From Amblyomma americanum (Eukaryota > Arthropoda > Arachnida > Ixodida > Ixodidae): a stretch of DNA of 64,000 bases. Shown here piece by piece: positions 34,408 through 45,914 of this stretch. Location of the stretch: contig NC_135500.1 in assembly GCF_052857255.1 (NCBI RefSeq), positions 164,179,183-164,243,182 on the forward strand, in the 5' to 3' direction. Each line of letters opens with the position of its first letter. The first letter of the stretch is position 1. The notes beneath the pieces were generated by a model, which was given only the letters and a program-made list of their open reading frames with translations, did no database searches and was not told where the DNA came from. The position numbers and the translations under genes were made by a program.

Positions 34408-35048
34408 TCTCCCCTTTCCTTTCTTCCCCCATGGCACAGAAAGCGATAGTGCCTGCCTGCCTGCCTAGGATTGCACTGGAGGAAATATTAATTAGGAAGC
34501 TCATCAAAGCTTTGTTGGCGGCTTGCGAAAGGTACAGAGCAATTTGCGAGAGGCATTGCTCGTCTGGGAGAGCTATCAGAGGATCTGGAGCACTTCAAAA
34601 GACATCGAGCAGAGTCATATACATGCTTATAGTGGGGAGAGGCAATCGATAGGACGACGTCTCAATTACTAAGCTCTGTGATATTTTTTTTACCCCGTAC
34701 TGCAAGCACCTTTCCCGCATAGGAGCAAAGGTTTGCGACGGTCAATCATTGCCGCCTATCCAAACAGAACCACTCTCTAGTAATGCAATGAGCCGTGTTA
34801 GTGGATTTCAACACAGGCGCCATGCAGTCCGTATTTCGCAAGCTGGTTCGGTTGGTTGGTATATGTGTTCCTATTATTTAGGTGCATCACCACTGGTCGT
34901 GGCCACCAATCCAGATCATTTGCACAGGACACATTGTACAGTTCAACTCACCGCTTAATTAAAAGGAATTGAGCCATCCATGATAACACTACTCTGTCAA
35001 AGCAACGAACCTGTAAGTAGTAGTGGTAAGTAGTGGAAGATTGATATA

Positions 35049-35990
35049 CAGGGCGTCCCAGCTAACTTTAGCCAGAGTTTAAAAATATGCCGTGGCACTC
35101 TAAGACGACGCGACCAAATGCATAATGCTGGCTATCGTATAGAGCAACTCACGCTTTTTTTACATTGGGTTTAAATGCATAATCATTCGAGATTAATTAA
35201 CCAACTTCGAACGGAAATGAGATAGGCGAAAAAGCCCAATGAGAAAGTTGTAGAACGGTCCGCGAAAGCTCCCGTTCAACAGTTTTTAACTTACCATCTA
35301 TTACGTCGCGGCTTTTTTTTTCGCTCTCTGCAGATGCCCGTGAACTGCAAAGGATACCACGTGAGATGTCCGCTTGCGCGCAACGATAGCAGTGCTCTCG
35401 AACGTTCTGCCCAACAAACAAACAACTCATTCAGCACGGTGTGATGCTGTTTAAAAGGTGCGCTGCGACGCAGGCGCCAGCTGGCTGTGGGATTACTCGA
35501 GCGCAAGCGATAAGGACTGAGTCTGCTGGTTGCTATCATCGAGCGCCCCAAGGGAAGCATACCGCTTGCGTAAATCGCGCAGCCAGCTGCTGCGTCGCTT
35601 CCCTGTCACCTTTTAAGCGGTAGCACACCGGGCTAAATGATCAGTTCGTTCCTACACGGAACGCATGTGGCCATGTCACGTGGTATTTTTTTTTTGTATT
35701 TCGCGGGCATCTGCAGTGAGCGAAAAAAGCTGATACGTAATAGATGATAAGTTAAAACATTTGAATCAGACGTTTCCCGGACCGTTCTACAACTTTCTCA
35801 CTGGCCTTCTCGCCTATATCCGTTGCTTGCGAAGTTGGTTAGTTATTCTCAACTAATTATGCAATAGAGCTCAATACAAAAATAATGTGAGTTGCTCCAT
35901 ACAGTAACCAGCAGCATGCATTTTGTCGCCTCGTCTTAGAGTGCCTCGGCGAATTTTTAAACCCTGGTTAAAGTTAGTTGGGACGCACTG
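35049..35990. mobile_element. 0.94-kb foldback element, almost wholly inverted repeat
   Basis: The left end CAGGGCGTCCCAGCTAACTT is inverted at the right end (complement CAGTGCGTCCCAACTAACTT). The similarity continues through almost the whole element to a centre near 35.52 kb. Matching blocks include GCACTCTAAGACGA, GAGCAACTCAC, AGAAAGTTGTAGAACGGTCC, ATCTATTACGT and AAAAGGTG. TATA flanks both ends (35045-35048, 35991-35994), consistent with a TA or TATA target duplication. Arms are diverged by mismatches and small indels, so it is an old insertion. No transposase frame was found. Confidence 0.8.
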
Positions 35991-36134
35991 TATATCGGCA
36001 CAGCCACAAGCTCGTTGCAAGTAGAGATGAACTGATGTGCACGGCTCGCTTCAGATGTACAATATTTAAACCGTCTGGTACGTATGCAGAGTGCGTGTAA
36101 AAACAAATAATGTGCAGGGTAGTGATAGACAGGA

Positions 36135-36371
36135 TGGTTTATGGTGTATGGGGGTTTAAAGTCCCAAAGCGAGTCAGGCTATGAAGGACGCCGTAGCGAA
36201 GGGCTCCGGGAATTTCGACCACCTGGGGTTCTTTAACGTGCACTGACATCGCACAGCACACGGGCCTCTAGAATTTTGCCTCCATCGAAATTCGACCGCC
36301 ACAGCCGGGATCGAACCCACGTCTTTCGGGCCAGCAGCCGTGCACCATAACCACACAACCACCACGGCGGC
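36135..36371 (-). repeat. Ruka-like tRNA-derived SINE, near full length
   Basis: The minus strand starts with a tRNA-like head (GTGGTTGTGTGGTTATGG as A box, GTGGGTTCGATCCCGG as B box). A body follows with GTCGAATTTCGATGGAGG, GTGCTGTGCGATGTCAGTGC, GTTAAAGAACCCCAGGTGGT and a 3' end with TTTAAACCCCCATAC. Both Pol III boxes are intact. It resembles the Ruka SINE reported from ixodid ticks; the name is from memory. Confidence 0.75.
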
Positions 36372-36573
36372 TGTGATAGACAGGGAAACATTTGGAATGC
36401 GTTGTTTTTAAACACATTCTGGAATACAACCTATTGGCATGTGATAGGCAAAAGTTAACCTGGAAAGTATTTTTCCGTACGTAGAATTCATTTGATTTTA
36501 TCATATTTTAAGTGTCACGGCACTTAAGTGGGAAAGGACAGGGGAAGGCTACGATGTTCATGCACACAGCCTG

Positions 36574-37565
36574 TTACATAATGTAAATATAGGCAAAGCT
36601 TTTCTTACCATAATAATGATTCCGGAAGCCGCAAATAAGATTATATGTCAATGATAAGTCCGGAGTAGGGATAGTTTTAAGACTGAAGTATGAGCAACAA
36701 TCGTTCATAGGTTCAATGAAAATAATAAAGCATTCGGGCCCGGTGTCGAAAATAACGGTTGCATAATCCACTTAAGGACGGATTACTGTTTTGCAAAGGC
36801 TCAAATCAGCAATGTCAGTATATTAGCGCACCTTCGTTCAGGTAGTCGAAAATGAAATTAGCGATGCTAGTTACATAACTGATAAGTTCATCCAACGGCA
36901 GGCTAGACAATATATGAAACGCTGAGCACTTCCTCGTGTTAACATTGAGAGTGGATTGTGCGGAGTGCTTATGAAACAAAATGGAGTTAATAGAGTGAAT
37001 TACTTTGCATTCGTTAAAGTTAAGTATCATTAGTTGTGCGTCGCACTGCACATATGGGGAATCAAGATTGATCTGCAGCAAGGAAGCATCGGTAGAGACG
37101 GTTATTTCCAGAAAAAGAATGCAGTCATCATTAAAAACACTAAATGAAAAACAGACGTGGAATGGAAGGTTGTGATGTAAATTACTGATAGCAATGGGCC
37201 CATTATGCAAGCTTATGCCTAAGTAAATGGCAGCTGGGATAGAGATTTATACTGCCGACTTTACTTGAGTATGGCTAGGTAAGAAACACCGCAGCTTTGC
37301 AAGTACGTTAGGATCTACGTTAAGAGAGCTTAGATTAGTACTACTGTATAAAGCATATCTCATAAAAAGGGTTCGAAAAATTCAAGAGTTATAGAAAAAA
37401 ATAAAATAATGAGCTTTGAAGAGAGGAATGAAGCTAGCCAGTTTGCTTTCCCAGGATAATGCCCTCCGGAAGCCATGTTAAATGCTCTGAAAGAATGAAT
37501 GCGGATCTAGATGAGCGTTGATTTAAGGCAGTCATGCGTGTTCTAGAATTTTACATGTATAGTAA
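36574..37565 (-). pseudogene. decayed LINE (Jockey/CR1-like) reverse transcriptase
   Basis: Three pieces lie in order on the minus strand. Near 37555-37430, TCKILEHA, INAHLDPHSFF and HGFRRALSWESKLASF match the RT block I-L-E-x-I...HGFR-x-x-x-S-x-x-x-QL. Near 37210-36815, GPIAISNLHHNLPFHV and the catalytic-type NDDCILFLEI (usual F-A-D-D-C) precede LQINLDSPYVQCDAQLMILN and N-x-x-K/E-C-K-V. At 36771-36574 comes DYATVIFDTGPECF, the Y-A-x-V-I-W-D-P thumb block. Stops and frame changes separate the pieces. The element is dead. Confidence 0.75.
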
Positions 37566-38424
37566 GAGAAGATGAAGACATTCTTTTAGAAGCTCTCTGT
37601 CCACAAACTTAGCTGTCAATGCTGCCAATCCTGTTTCCAACCCCTGATCAATAGGCCACAAATTGGCGATTGTTCGAATACTTTCGTCGAGACAATGGCT
37701 GAGTTTATTTTAGGGAGCGAAAGCGTTTTCAAGCTTATGTTTTCGTCACCGCAGCAAGAAGTGAGATTAAGCGATTGATCTTTCGAAGAGATCGAAACAA
37801 GAACAAAGAGTTTTCCTTTGTTTTTGTTTCGATCGCTCACTGAGGGCCGATTCTGAGGGTTCAAAAATTGTTCACTGTGGAGGAACAACCTTAGCCAGAA
37901 AGCGGAACACACTGGCGCAAGAAACGCTTGGTCAGAGAGAGCGCCATGCCATAAGGTGTTTTGTGCCTATACAAGGTGGGATCAGACCCATATTTTTCAA
38001 GCATTTTACCCCTGTCGAGCAAAACAACACGCTTGGGAGAAAGCTTGTACTTATTAGATAGCTGGTGTTTACCCAACAGTGCTAGAAATCGCACTTCGCA
38101 CGTCCCGTATGCGAGGCATAAGCTTGAATCACGGCTGCGGTATATTGTTTACTCATGGGGCCGTTTATGACTCCCCATAATTCTCGAAGGCAACCAAAAA
38201 ACATTGGTAGTCGTCTGTGCTACTCAAACACCTTCTCTTCGTGTACCGTCCCAGGGTAACAACTGTTATTGGCGTTAAAAGCATGCCATCGCTACAAAGT
38301 GTTAGTGCATTTGGTTACTAGCAAAATTGCGTTTATTTGTTAGCTAATCTTCTTCCTTTACTAGTATACGAGGCGATCAGCTCGCCCTGATGCAGGGACC
38401 TGGCAAGAATTTACTTCTTAGGTC

Positions 38425-38642
38425 AGATACATTTTCTGTGAAGTGATTCAGCCTCACGAGTATTATATGGTGAGTTGGGATACATTTTCTGTGAGTTGAT
38501 TCAGTTAGCCCTGCCCTAAGCACCTGATGTGTATTAATTAGCCAGTTGTGATACTCCTTCTGCGAAGTGATTCAGTAGGTCCGGATGCAGAGACGTGGGA
38601 TGTATCTGCAATTCGGATACTTTTTATGTGAAGTGAATTCAG
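38425..38642 (+). repeat. four-copy dispersed tandem repeat
   Basis: GATACATTTTCTGTGAAGTG (plus ATTCAG) at 38425-38451 recurs with changes at 38479-38504, 38550-38575 and 38616-38642. The spacing between copies is about 50-70 bp. Spacers share little. It is an old minisatellite-like array. Confidence 0.6.
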
Positions 38643-39054
38643 ATCTACTATATTTCGCTTTGCAAAGTTTTGAAATGGAAAACTGCATCTTTGAATGACT
38701 TCGAATGACTTTGAAATGCAAATTCGAATTCTTTCTTGACTATGTGTGTCAAATTAAAATTTAAGCAAAATAAAAAAAAAGGTCGTTTTAGTAAAGTAGA
38801 AAGAAGTTTAGATAACGTACCGCCATGGTTAAAGTGCTAGGTAAACGAGGGTAGATGAGATTACAAACTTCTGGAAGGTTACTTACGGACAGGCAGTCAG
38901 TGGAGTGAGCGATCGCAGATTCTGAGCATAACATTCCTGCCTTTCAGCCTGAAACATCTCTAGCATTAATAATGTGCATCGCACTTTGAATCAGCAAAAA
39001 AGGTAGCTAGCGTGGGAGCTGCGTTAACAAGTCTCCCAGCAGGCCTTAGGTTCG

Positions 39055-39495
39055 TCACCAGAAACTGTATTTCTTTTTGAATGCTTTAAGCGTACTTTTA
39101 TGATTTTTTACAGGTGTATTTACAGGCGTGTTAGAATCATGACGTGACAAAAGCAAAAATAAATAAATTCGTTTACAGGATCGTTTCTCAACAGCACTGC
39201 GCAGGTTAGTATAAATGACCAACACCCCCTCATCTGCAGCAATAGAGGTGTCTAGGGGAAAGCTTTGAACGTAATGATTGTTGTTAGGCTGAAGATAATA
39301 AGTTGTCTTACGAAACTGGCACTTTGTCAGTGATGTGTTGCTAGCCACCTCTTTAGCAGTCGCATTATAAAAAATCCATCTGCCTGCCAAGATGATACAG
39401 CTGCGTTTTAGCTTGTATGAACCGCCCTTGGTATTCGAAAATTTCATCAGGTGTTTGCGGCCAGGCTTATCAAAGGCACAGAAGTCCATATGCAC
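39055..39495 (-). other. unexplained 146-codon open frame in AT-rich intron
   Basis: An uninterrupted frame unusually long for its AT-rich surroundings. The product is basic, rich in Lys/Ser/Thr, with no signal peptide and no motif I recognise. No splice sites or promoter were seen. It could be chance or a mobile-element remnant, so it is not called as a gene. Confidence 0.2.
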
Positions 39496-40039
39496 AGCAA
39501 ATCATTTTATTAGGTGCATTCCAGCCACTAAGAATTTTGCACTTCGTTGAACACAAGAAGATTTCGTAACCAAGGGCCTGTACATTTTACTCATTCTCTC
39601 AACGCGTTGCGCTCGCTCGATAACAATTGTGTGATTCTTAAAAGAAGACGGACACTTTTTTTTTTCGTGGCGTCTGCCTTTAATTCGTACGAGGTCTTGG
39701 AAATGGCACAGAAATAAAAAAAAAACATTGTCAGATGTGATCGACCCCAGGCATCATTAAGGCGCATATGGAGGAGGCAATTTTTGTTCAGTAAGTGCGA
39801 CACTCCTCCTGAGCACTGCACATCGGTTTTCAACGAGACGATGAACGAAGTGTTTTCATTCTGTCATTTTCTTTAAGCGTTGGTCGATAGCTATTAGTTT
39901 TTTATTAATATTTTTAGGAAGACAAAGAAGAGGGCAGTGGCATGGGACGGAGCACTCGCGCTAGGATAGCAGCCATTAAATCTTATTGCCATCTGTCATT
40001 GTGGTCCCGTTGCTTGGCTTGCCACCTCGTAACATTCTG

Positions 40040-40360
40040 TGTGAGGTGCGGGTTCCTCATCGTCATCCTGGACCCCGCAGCATCGGCGCCTTCCGCTCAC
40101 CTTGATCTTCGGCCGAGGGGACCTGGGCTCCGCCGTCCGGCTCAACCCCGGCCGCTTCCCCCGCCTTGTTCCCAGCCCCGACCACAAGACACGACGACAA
40201 GGACCAGACGCAGTATGACCCGACGACGACCCGAGCCAAGACGGCACCCCCCCCCCCCCCCCCCAAGCCTTCCGGCGAGTCCTTAAACTTTGACCTTCGG
40301 CTGTGGGTGACTGACCGCTGGACCTGAAGCTCAGGGGACAACCGTTCATCAGATCACCTC
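40040..40360 (+). other. GC-rich Pro/Arg-type stretch upstream of an LTR
   Basis: A GC-rich island with an 18-C run (40247-40264) has open frames in several phases, all low-complexity Pro/Arg or Gly. It directly precedes the LTR at 40476 and may be internal retrotransposon sequence, but no gag or pol motif is visible. Confidence 0.25.
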
Positions 40361-40475
40361 GTTCATCCTGGTGGAAAACCTTTCATCTTCTGTCCTTTCT
40401 GATCATGCTCATCGTCACCTCACCAATCAGAATTGTAGCAATCGATCAGGACGATCGCTTGGAGGACCCGGGTCA

Positions 40476-40659
40476 TGTTACGAAGACGAAGAAGAGAGAT
40501 GTTAAGAAGACGAACAAGAGATGCATAGCTCATGCATCACTTCGGGTCCTTAAGCCCCACAATGCACGATTTTTACTATATTACCGCGCTAGCGATAAGT
40601 GCCGAGTGTCGCAGGAAAGACCGCATTGTCGTCGGTGTCGGCGTAAATTGACCGTAACA
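40476..40659 (+). repeat. candidate LTR (TGTTAC...GTAACA)
   Basis: A 184-bp block begins TGTTACGAAGACGAAGAAGA and ends TTGACCGTAACA, so the ends TGTTAC/GTAACA are a 6-bp inverted pair with canonical TG...CA. The purine-rich GGAGGACCCGGG just upstream could be a polypurine tract. The layout fits a Ty3-like LTR, probably solo. No target-site duplication was visible. Confidence 0.4.
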
Positions 40660-40699
40660 AAAAAAAAGAATCCATGGAAAATCTCCAAAGAAGCAACTT

Positions 40700-41048
40700 G
40701 AGGTGCAGGTGGTCTATCTAGGTCACCTTACTTTGTGATGTCATCACAACCTGCCCGCCGGATTGCGATAAAACTTTTCATCTTGGCAAGTGGCGGTTAA
40801 AACAGTAATTGGCCGCGAGAGTTGGTCACGGAAGAGCAACGTGGGTCTCAGAAGCCCCACCAGAGGTAGAGGCTGCCATTGCATGGCACTGAAGTATCGC
40901 TTAGCCACTGCGCCAGAAGTGTTACGGGGATTCCCGTGGATTTATGATCGAACAGTCACGATGACCAATAGTGCATATTCCCGTTACGAGTTTCTTTTAA
41001 CGCAACCGCGTCATACCCTTCGGGTGGAGCTTAAGTGTCCCCTCCCAC
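40700..41048 (-). mobile_element. composite tRNA-like non-autonomous element
   Basis: Minus-strand member of the 12918 family. It starts GGGAGGGGACACTTAAGCTC, then AATATGCAC, CACGGGAATCCCCG and the tRNA-like CTGGCGCAGTGGCTAAGCGA (complement of about 40898-40917). It continues TTTTAACCGCCACTTGCCAA, GGCGGGCAGGTTGTGATGAC and TAGGTGGCC-type end blocks. Confidence 0.6.
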
Positions 41049-41165
41049 TTTTTCTCAAACCAATCTGTCGAACTTAAAAGTACTGCCAATAACTTATTCC
41101 TTTGTTAATTGCAAATTCAGACTTTTATGCTATAACAATTTCGAATCCTGAGCTTGTGTGTTTCC

Positions 41166-41223
41166 TGATTAGTGCCGTGCCGAGTAGAGAAAGCTGATTA
41201 GTGCCGTGCCAAGTAGAGAAAGC
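41166..41223 (+). repeat. 29-bp direct tandem duplication
   Basis: Two adjacent 29-bp units (41166-41194, 41195-41223) differ at one base. This is a recent local duplication. Confidence 0.8.
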
Positions 41224-41589
41224 CAAGGCAACCTCCCTGACTAGCCAGGAACGCCTGTGAGCAAAAAAGGAGCCAAGAGAAGCGTAAACTAGCACCAAGG
41301 TAGGAATAGAAGCTAGCATGCATAACAACAAAGTTACGGATAGAATTGGTTGTCCCACTGGCCGTGTTGCCTTTTGTCTACTGACGCACTCATTTAGCAG
41401 ATTCACCACTTTAAAAAATTAACCACTGAATGTGTAAAAGAAAGTATTCGCAATTGATATGTGTCCTTGAATATTTCGCTTGGCATAGAAACTTCAACAA
41501 GTTGAACAGACGTGAACTAATATTTCTCACCGAAGCGAAGGTGGACTATGGACCAAGCATAGTTATCCAAACTCAATTGCCAAGTTAGA

Positions 41590-42120
41590 TGAGCACCTTC
41601 GAAACTGACTACTGCCCGTCTTTTGACGAAACTTTTTCCGCCTACTGTGCCACTTGCACAGGTGCAAACTACAAATTGGAGCCTTACTCAAGGCCACGAG
41701 GTAGATCGTTTAGTTCCCAAAAATGTTTTCAGCCACGAGGCCTGTTCCCAGGTGGTCATCGCTTTCCAGGCGTTGCGACAAATGGCGTTTTGCAAAAGGC
41801 CATTATCAGGTATGGGCGCCTCAGCGTCCACTGGCCGCCTGCCAGCCAGCCAGCGTGCTGGTGCGGACGCCTTTCTGGATTCGAAACCACCCGCAATAGA
41901 GTCCTCGGTTTCGAAACGGTGGCGGGGACTGCTTGCGTACCGTGTGATGCATTACCGCTAACGATGTTTCGCTCGACGGTGATTGTGTCGCCTCGAAAAT
42001 GGATCTTCTCTGGCTGCACGCCTAAACGACTAGATGAAACGGTGGATCGAAAACGGTCCCTTCTGTAGACGACGCCTAGGAATGTTACTCGATTGCATTC
42101 AGTCATGCACGACTCTCGGC
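41590..42120 (+). other. GC-rich stretch with a 159-codon open frame
   Basis: GC-rich relative to its flanks, with open frames of 159 and 112 codons on the plus strand and 116 on the minus strand. None shows a recognised domain. Likely an unrecognised repeat or regulatory stretch. Confidence 0.25.
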
Positions 42121-42685
42121 CAATCAGGAACCGCCGCCCTCCTCCCTCCTTGTTCTGCCTGTCCAGGTGTTCTTAACAATTCGTGTGCTGCACTGAAGAA
42201 AGGAGGGGGTTAAATCCTCGGAAAAGGCTAGAAAAGAAAAGTGTGGCTGAATGACAGTCATTTTATTTGTATGTGGCTTAACAATTGGTGCAAGTCTATC
42301 GAAACGATAAAGTGTTTACCAATGTGCAGTGAAAATAAGCAAAGCAACCTTTCTGTATGCCGCTTCCCTCTTTTGTTCAGAACCACATGACAAGTCTTAT
42401 GTTTATGCTGGATGAAAGGTAGCTACAGGACAGCTCAAGTTTGAGGAACGACGTCACTCTTATCACCTAAAGGCCATGAAATTCGGGCTACGGAAATGGC
42501 TTGAAATAAAATTGACCCCAGCGCACCGAGCTATGGAAAAGGTCGTAGTCGCAGTCATGACACCGTAATCAAAATCAAAAAGAGTGAATGGGCTTGCGCT
42601 GGATACGTAAAGTGAAGGAGCGATGCCCAATGGTTGATAAGTGCAATAGATTGTGTTCGAAAAGGAAGGCAAACGTAGTAAGGGA

Positions 42686-42820
42686 TGGCAGAAAGTTAGA
42701 TGGTCAGATGATATTAAGAAGTTCGCCGAGATTAGGTGGTGGCAGCTAACACAGGAAACCAGGCCAATTGAGGTCAGCAGGGCAGTAGAGCTTAGCAGGG
42801 CAATAAAAAGGGTTAGATAG
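42686..42820 (+). pseudogene. LINE C-terminal fragment
   Basis: The frame reads WQKVRWSDDIKKFAEIRWWQ and then LTQETRPI before a stop. R-W-x-D-D-I-x-x-F/A...W-x-x-L/A-Q is the terminal block of arthropod endonuclease/RT LINEs of the type at 5581-6214. About 45 codons survive. Confidence 0.55.
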
Positions 42821-43243
42821 TGCTTCCTAACTGAGCAGGACTTACCGTTCAGTTGTTAGGTTAAGTATTAATGAACGGCACAAAGAATAGAACCAGATGA
42901 ACAGCCGTCTGGCATTCTTCTCTCAGTTGTTGATGACATGGTGCCGAACCAAATTTTTCGAGAAGGTTCTGTTCGGGTTCAATTACGGGTTCGGCTCCGG
43001 AGCACATTCCGTGTTTAAACGGGTTCAAGCAGGCTTAGGACAAAGAGGTTTCGAATGTAGATTAGTTTTTTGATCAACTTTGCTTTCATTTTGTTCACTT
43101 AGTTTGTGGCTTCGGTATAGAAAACGTAAAATTTGTTTTCTGCGAGATATCCTCACTTTACCAACTTCATTTTACTGTCAGCTGCAGAAAGTAAATAAAT
43201 TTATGGAAAGGTCGACAAAACGGACCATAAGACAATTCTCAGG

Positions 43244-43497
43244 TGTACCGCGCGGTGGTCTAGTCGTGTGAGCATTCACCTCGCATGCAGGAGGTGCACG
43301 GTTCGATCGCCAGTGCCGCCGGGTACTCACCGGTGATGCAATGGGTACAAGCTTTCCCGTGCCTGGTGGTAGGCTTCTTTAAGGTGAAATGCTAGCGAAA
43401 CGGATAGAACACCTTGAGTTGGAAAAAAGAAAACTTTCTGCCACGGCCTCTTCGGCCACCGATGCCTTTGTGTCATAAAAATGTATCATCATCATCA
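43244..43497 (+). repeat. tRNA-derived SINE with ATC-repeat tail
   Basis: The head CGCGGTGGTCTAGTCGTG (A box) is followed 40 nt later by GCACGGTTCGATCGCCAG (B box). The body has GCCGCCGGGTACTCACCGG, TGCAATGGGTACAAGC, GGTAGGCTTCTTTAAGGTG and GCCACGGCCTCTTCGGCC. The tail is AAAATGTATCATCATCATC. Second copy of the family at 17106-17350. Confidence 0.7.
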
Positions 43498-43759
43498 AGA
43501 CTTTAATCAGCTGGATTTTGCAAGTACAAAACCCTACAGCTTCAAAATTTCTGAAAACCCTGTCACTCCAGTGGGGTGTTTCGACTGAGGCTCATCGGTG
43601 TGGCATTTCTCTTACGCAGAGTGTCTACGCGGGCGCTGTGTCGACCGCTGCATGCGCCCTCTACTTTACAGCATGCTACTGAGAATAAGGCTCTTCTCTA
43701 TCGGCAGCTACAGACATACACCGTTTCCCTGGCCCCAAAACCGGCATGCTAGCAACTTT

Positions 43760-43962
43760 ATTCTCAAATACGTAAGCTCGGAGTGGATTTGTAATAAGAG
43801 AGTAGTTACTTATTAGCATCCACCCAAGTGCTGCCATGCGGCTACAAAGAGGACCTAAACATTGTCCACAGAAACTTCGTAGTTGAAGAAAATTTCGTCC
43901 TTGTCCGGGCTTCAAATCCGGAACCACCGGCGCAGTCGCTCTACCAATTGAGCTAGCCGGCA
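43760..43962 (-). repeat. tRNA-derived SINE, third family
   Basis: The minus-strand head GCCGGCTAGCTCAATTGGTA with GAGCGACTGCGCCGG and GGTTCCGGATTTGAAGCCCG has the A box (TAGCTCAATTGG) and B box of a tRNA. It runs into a non-tRNA body (AATTTTCTTCAACTACGAAG, GTCCTCTTTGTAGCCGC, GGGTGGATGCTAATAAGTAA), so it is a SINE rather than a tRNA gene. A body-only partial copy lies at 44048-44120. Confidence 0.65.
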
Positions 43963-44047
43963 CAGCTAGCGTATAATAGTACGAGAGCAAATTGTTCAAG
44001 AACACGGAATGGGAACGGCATTGTCCCATTGCTTAGAGGTATTCCTA

Positions 44048-44120
44048 AAGACGTAGTAGATTTCTAATAAGAAAGCAATTACTCATTAGCATCCACCCAA
44101 TCGCAGCCATACAGCTACAA
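44048..44120 (-). repeat. partial copy of the third SINE family
   Basis: Repeats the body of the SINE at 43760: complement of TTTCTAATAAGAAAGCAATT and CATTAGCATCCACCCAAT, in the same orientation. The head is missing. Confidence 0.5.
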
Positions 44121-45914
44121 ATGAATAGCTATACAAACCTGTTTTTTTGTAGCCTATCGTTGCGCTTGGGCAGATGCTAATGAGTTCGCTGCGGTTTCGA
44201 GACATTGTTTGCATTAGTTTGTCGAGAATGGGTGCTGAAGGCGTTTGATTCTATAGTAACATCAGCCTTCCGGTAGGCATCGCTTGGGCAGTGCGACGAA
44301 GTGGCATATTTAAAATTGCTCGGAAATGTCAATGCGAACTGTACAACGTGATCATAGCCTCGCAGAGTGAAGTTGCAAAATACGAATCAGGAGAGGGGTA
44401 ACGCAGGGTGGCACAATGTCTCCATTGTTAGCCGTCACATATTTACAGAAGGCAATAAGGCGGTTGGATTGGGAAGGTTTGAGGTGGGACTGTATACTTA
44501 CCTTTGATTTGTTTATTCCATTACCCTGCAAAACAATTGAATTTTGATTCAGAATAGTTCGCTTCCCAACAATAGTTTCACCGCCCTTTTGTCGCAGCGG
44601 CCAAGTTGGCTTCGACCGAGTTATTCTAATTTCACACCTCCTTGCCAAATTTCAGGCACATGCTGTAGAAACCGTATTGTGTAAACTTCACACGTTGATG
44701 AGTCACTGCTCCCATCTGCGCCAGTGCACGCACAGCTTTTCCTACGGCCTGCCACAATAACTTTGTCATGTAAAGCCCGTCATCGTGGATGAAAAATCGT
44801 CACAGAATTTTTCAAGTTTTGCCAGCCGCTAGAGGATTAAACATGTCAACATCCACTCAAATGGGCAATTCAAAGCGTACATCTCCAAACATCGCCGGTG
44901 AAGGAGGGTCACTGACGCTGCTTAAAAGAGAATAAAAAAGAAAATAATTTCTAATTTCCGGGGCAGTCTTCGATTCATTATTATACACGGCGCAAAAAGA
45001 GTGCATTTCAGCACAAAATACCAGGATGAATGCTGAGAAAATTACTGTTCTGCTGAATGTTCAGGAGGCAAACCAAAGGCCGTAGCCCATCAGCTTCTGT
45101 GAGGGAAGAAATGAAGGAAGGCTTTGATGATTTTTACTGCGCGAACTTTTTATAAGAGCCTTTCCTTTTGGGCACCTCAGCGAATCCCGTCCGGCGCCGG
45201 TCCCGTACCACGCGCTAACTTAGCATTCATCGTGTGGGACATGCAGCCCAAAAAAGACGCCGCGAAATGCGAAGAAAAGCGATCAAGTGGCCATCCAGTG
45301 CACGTTGCCCGGGCCTAGTTTCTCGTCGGAACTTCTTCAAATAGCGAAAAACGACGCCACCCAAAACCTTTGAAACGGTTTTGATGAAAACCCCTGCCGA
45401 GAATAGATGTTGCAGCATCCTGTATGTTCGCCTGAATAGCAGCAGCCGCCGTAGTTACGATACAGCCGCCAGATTCGACATGAAACTTAACTGATTTTGA
45501 AAAAGGAAAGGCGCAGTAACCATCTCATTATCTACGCACACCTGAACTGGACAGTTAGGGAAGAAATGAAGGAAGGGATGAAAGAAGAGAGGGCCTTGGA
45601 ATATCATTTGCATTGCGGGAAAGAGGGGGGGGGGGGCGTGTGTGTAGCCGAGGCGGATTGCTGTGAACCCTTCACGTATGCCGTCACCCAAACGCGCAAG
45701 ACAAAAGCGCCGAGCATACGCCGCTTGTCTTAGACACCAAGCACACGAGGTGCGACAGTGAGAGGCAGATATAATCCTCCCGGCAGAAAATTCAACATCC
45801 AGCAGCGCAAGAACAGAGCGACGAAGCCGCACGCTAGCGATTGCAATATATATTTTATTCCGATAGAGTTTAGGTTGTAGTCTCTCAAAAAATTTGCGGC
45901 TGCTCTGTCAAGAA

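Noticed and set aside
38425..38642. CRISPR-like array (repeats with unrelated spacers)
   Set aside because: The genome is eukaryotic, the repeats are imperfect and spacing is irregular.
43900..43962. Possible tRNA gene on the minus strand with clear A and B boxes
   Set aside because: The acceptor stem does not close and the sequence runs into a SINE body repeated at 44048-44120, so it is the head of a SINE.
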